Positions 30,755 to 30,887 of a stretch of DNA of 30,887 nt are shown here, one piece after another. Source of the stretch: Solirubrobacteraceae bacterium (lineage in GTDB: Bacteria; Actinomycetota; Thermoleophilia; Solirubrobacterales; Solirubrobacteraceae); the NCBI GenBank assembly GCA_025935735.1, contig JAICUS010000003.1:1-30887 (forward strand), in the 5' to 3' direction. The position numbers and the translations under genes were made by a program. Below the pieces are notes generated by a model. The model did not search any database. It had not been told where the DNA came from and worked only from the letters and a program-made list of their open reading frames with translations. The number at the start of each line of letters is the position of its first letter. The stretch's first letter is position 1.

Positions 30755-30783
30755 TTGACGGTCGCGTTCGCGTCCCATAGAAG
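30755..30783 (+). promoter_or_regulatory. Sigma-70-type promoter for the right-edge gene
   Basis: TTGACG (30755-30760), a 17-nt spacer and TAGAAG (30778-30783). Transcription would begin near 30790, inside or just before the leader hairpin described next. The -35 is close to consensus; the -10 is weaker. Confidence 0.5.
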
Positions 30784-30821
30784 CCGCCCTTGAAGAGGGG
30801 GCGAACTTTTCGCCCGGCGGC
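30783..30821 (+). other. Nested hairpin in the DNA upstream of the right-edge gene
   Basis: An outer 6-bp stem, GCCGCC (30783-30788) with GGCGGC (30816-30821), encloses an inner 7-bp stem, GGGCGAA (30799-30805) with TTCGCCC (30809-30815), around a CTT loop. The only unpaired stretch is a 10-nt bulge (30789-30798) on the left. If the start point is near 30785 or earlier, the whole structure could form in RNA; if nearer 30790, only the inner stem would. No known riboswitch consensus fits. Confidence 0.45.
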
Positions 30822-30833
30822 CTAGAGGGACGT

Positions 30834-30869
30834 ATGGCGCTGATCGACGGAGGGAGGCAGCTTGCGTAG
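30834..30869 (+). CDS. Short upstream ORF (11 codons) coupled to the right-edge gene
   Basis: ATG at 30834 encodes MALIDGGRQLA and ends with TAG at 30867-30869. It has its own ribosome site (AGAGGGACGT). Its codons span the next gene's Shine-Dalgarno (GGAGGGAGG) and its stop lies just past that gene's TTG start. Translation of this ORF would cover or re-deliver ribosomes to the downstream start, as in leader-peptide control. It may be chance. Confidence 0.35.
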   Translation: MALIDGGRQLA

Positions 30870-30887
30870 CCGGCGGACACTCCAGCG
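30862..30887 (+). CDS. Start of an unidentified gene (cut by the window edge)
   Basis: TTG at 30862 preceded by GGAGGGAGGCAGC. The visible eight codons read LRSRRTLQ (first residue Met when initiated), the basic start expected of a signal peptide or membrane protein. Nothing more can be said of its function. The promoter and leader features upstream support that a gene begins here. Confidence 0.4.

Noticed and set aside
30676..30780. A 34-codon ORF (starting MQGNVALINTALSD) after mazF
   Set aside because: No third-position GC bias and no ribosome site, and it runs into the promoter at 30755-30783.
30803..30828. FliA-type flagellar promoter
   Set aside because: GAAC and GCCTAGAG match the expected -35/-10 poorly, and the bases are better explained by the hairpin.
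30783..30869. Cyclic di-GMP (GEMM-I) riboswitch
   Set aside because: GGGACG is present, but the required GCAAACC and GCAAAGCC core elements are absent.

Overview
The window is very GC-rich, densely coding DNA with strong third-position GC bias, GTG and TTG starts, and many genes that begin 6-10 nt after a TAnnnT box, which is the leaderless arrangement common in Actinobacteria. Several families (collagen-like secreted proteins with a GTSYAAVKLP-type N-terminus, LVIVD-repeat proteins, GH15 trehalase/glucoamylase, WS/DGAT acyltransferase) suggest Actinomycetota, most likely Thermoleophilia/Solirubrobacterales. That placement is an inference from family content and composition. The window looks chromosomal. 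I see no rRNA, tRNA, CRISPR array, insertion sequence or prophage module.

Layout. 1-312: end of a VapBC-type toxin-antitoxin pair. 331-753: no convincing gene. 754-2958: a membrane NarL-type histidine kinase converging on a receiver protein that has no output domain. 2994-3551: a small ORF and a frameshifted small gene. 3662-8605: LURP-one-like protein, flippase-like membrane protein, GH15 glycosidase and MFS exporter. 8670-12613: small charged proteins, a secreted collagen-like protein, a methyltransferase and a decayed collagen-like gene. 12772-14661: cold-shock protein, WS/DGAT and a small leaderless protein. 14656-18291 (minus): universal stress protein, GT-C-like membrane protein, small basic protein and a second flippase-like protein. 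18428-21883 (minus): a tightly overlapped four-gene operon (P450, DUF488, M19 dipeptidase, DUF2461). 22006-28287 (plus): LVIVD-repeat protein split by a TAG, orphan substrate-binding lipoprotein, second lipoprotein, CopC-CopD fusion and YcnI-like protein. 28331-29977: sulfatase. 29998-30554: RHH antitoxin plus MazF toxin. 30755-30887: promoter, structured leader, an 11-codon upstream ORF and the start of a gene that leaves the window.

Two expression classes are visible. Eleven genes have a TAnnnT box placed so that transcription should begin at or within a few bases of the start codon (312, 766, 2958, 3551, 8670, 10368, 14455, 16966, 21883, 28331 and 29998). In contrast, cspA and three genes for tiny charged proteins have TAnnnT boxes 80-180 nt upstream plus good Shine-Dalgarno sequences. 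Several genes look broken (3136-3551, 11041-11671, 22006-24297, and the missing start at 14656). Three of these can be explained by loss of one C from a short C run, so real decay must be separated from sequencing indels.

I did not find an obviously new multi-gene defence or biosynthetic system. The best leads are the structured leader with a coupled upstream ORF at the right edge, the group of tiny charged proteins around cspA, and the P450/DUF488/dipeptidase/DUF2461 operon.
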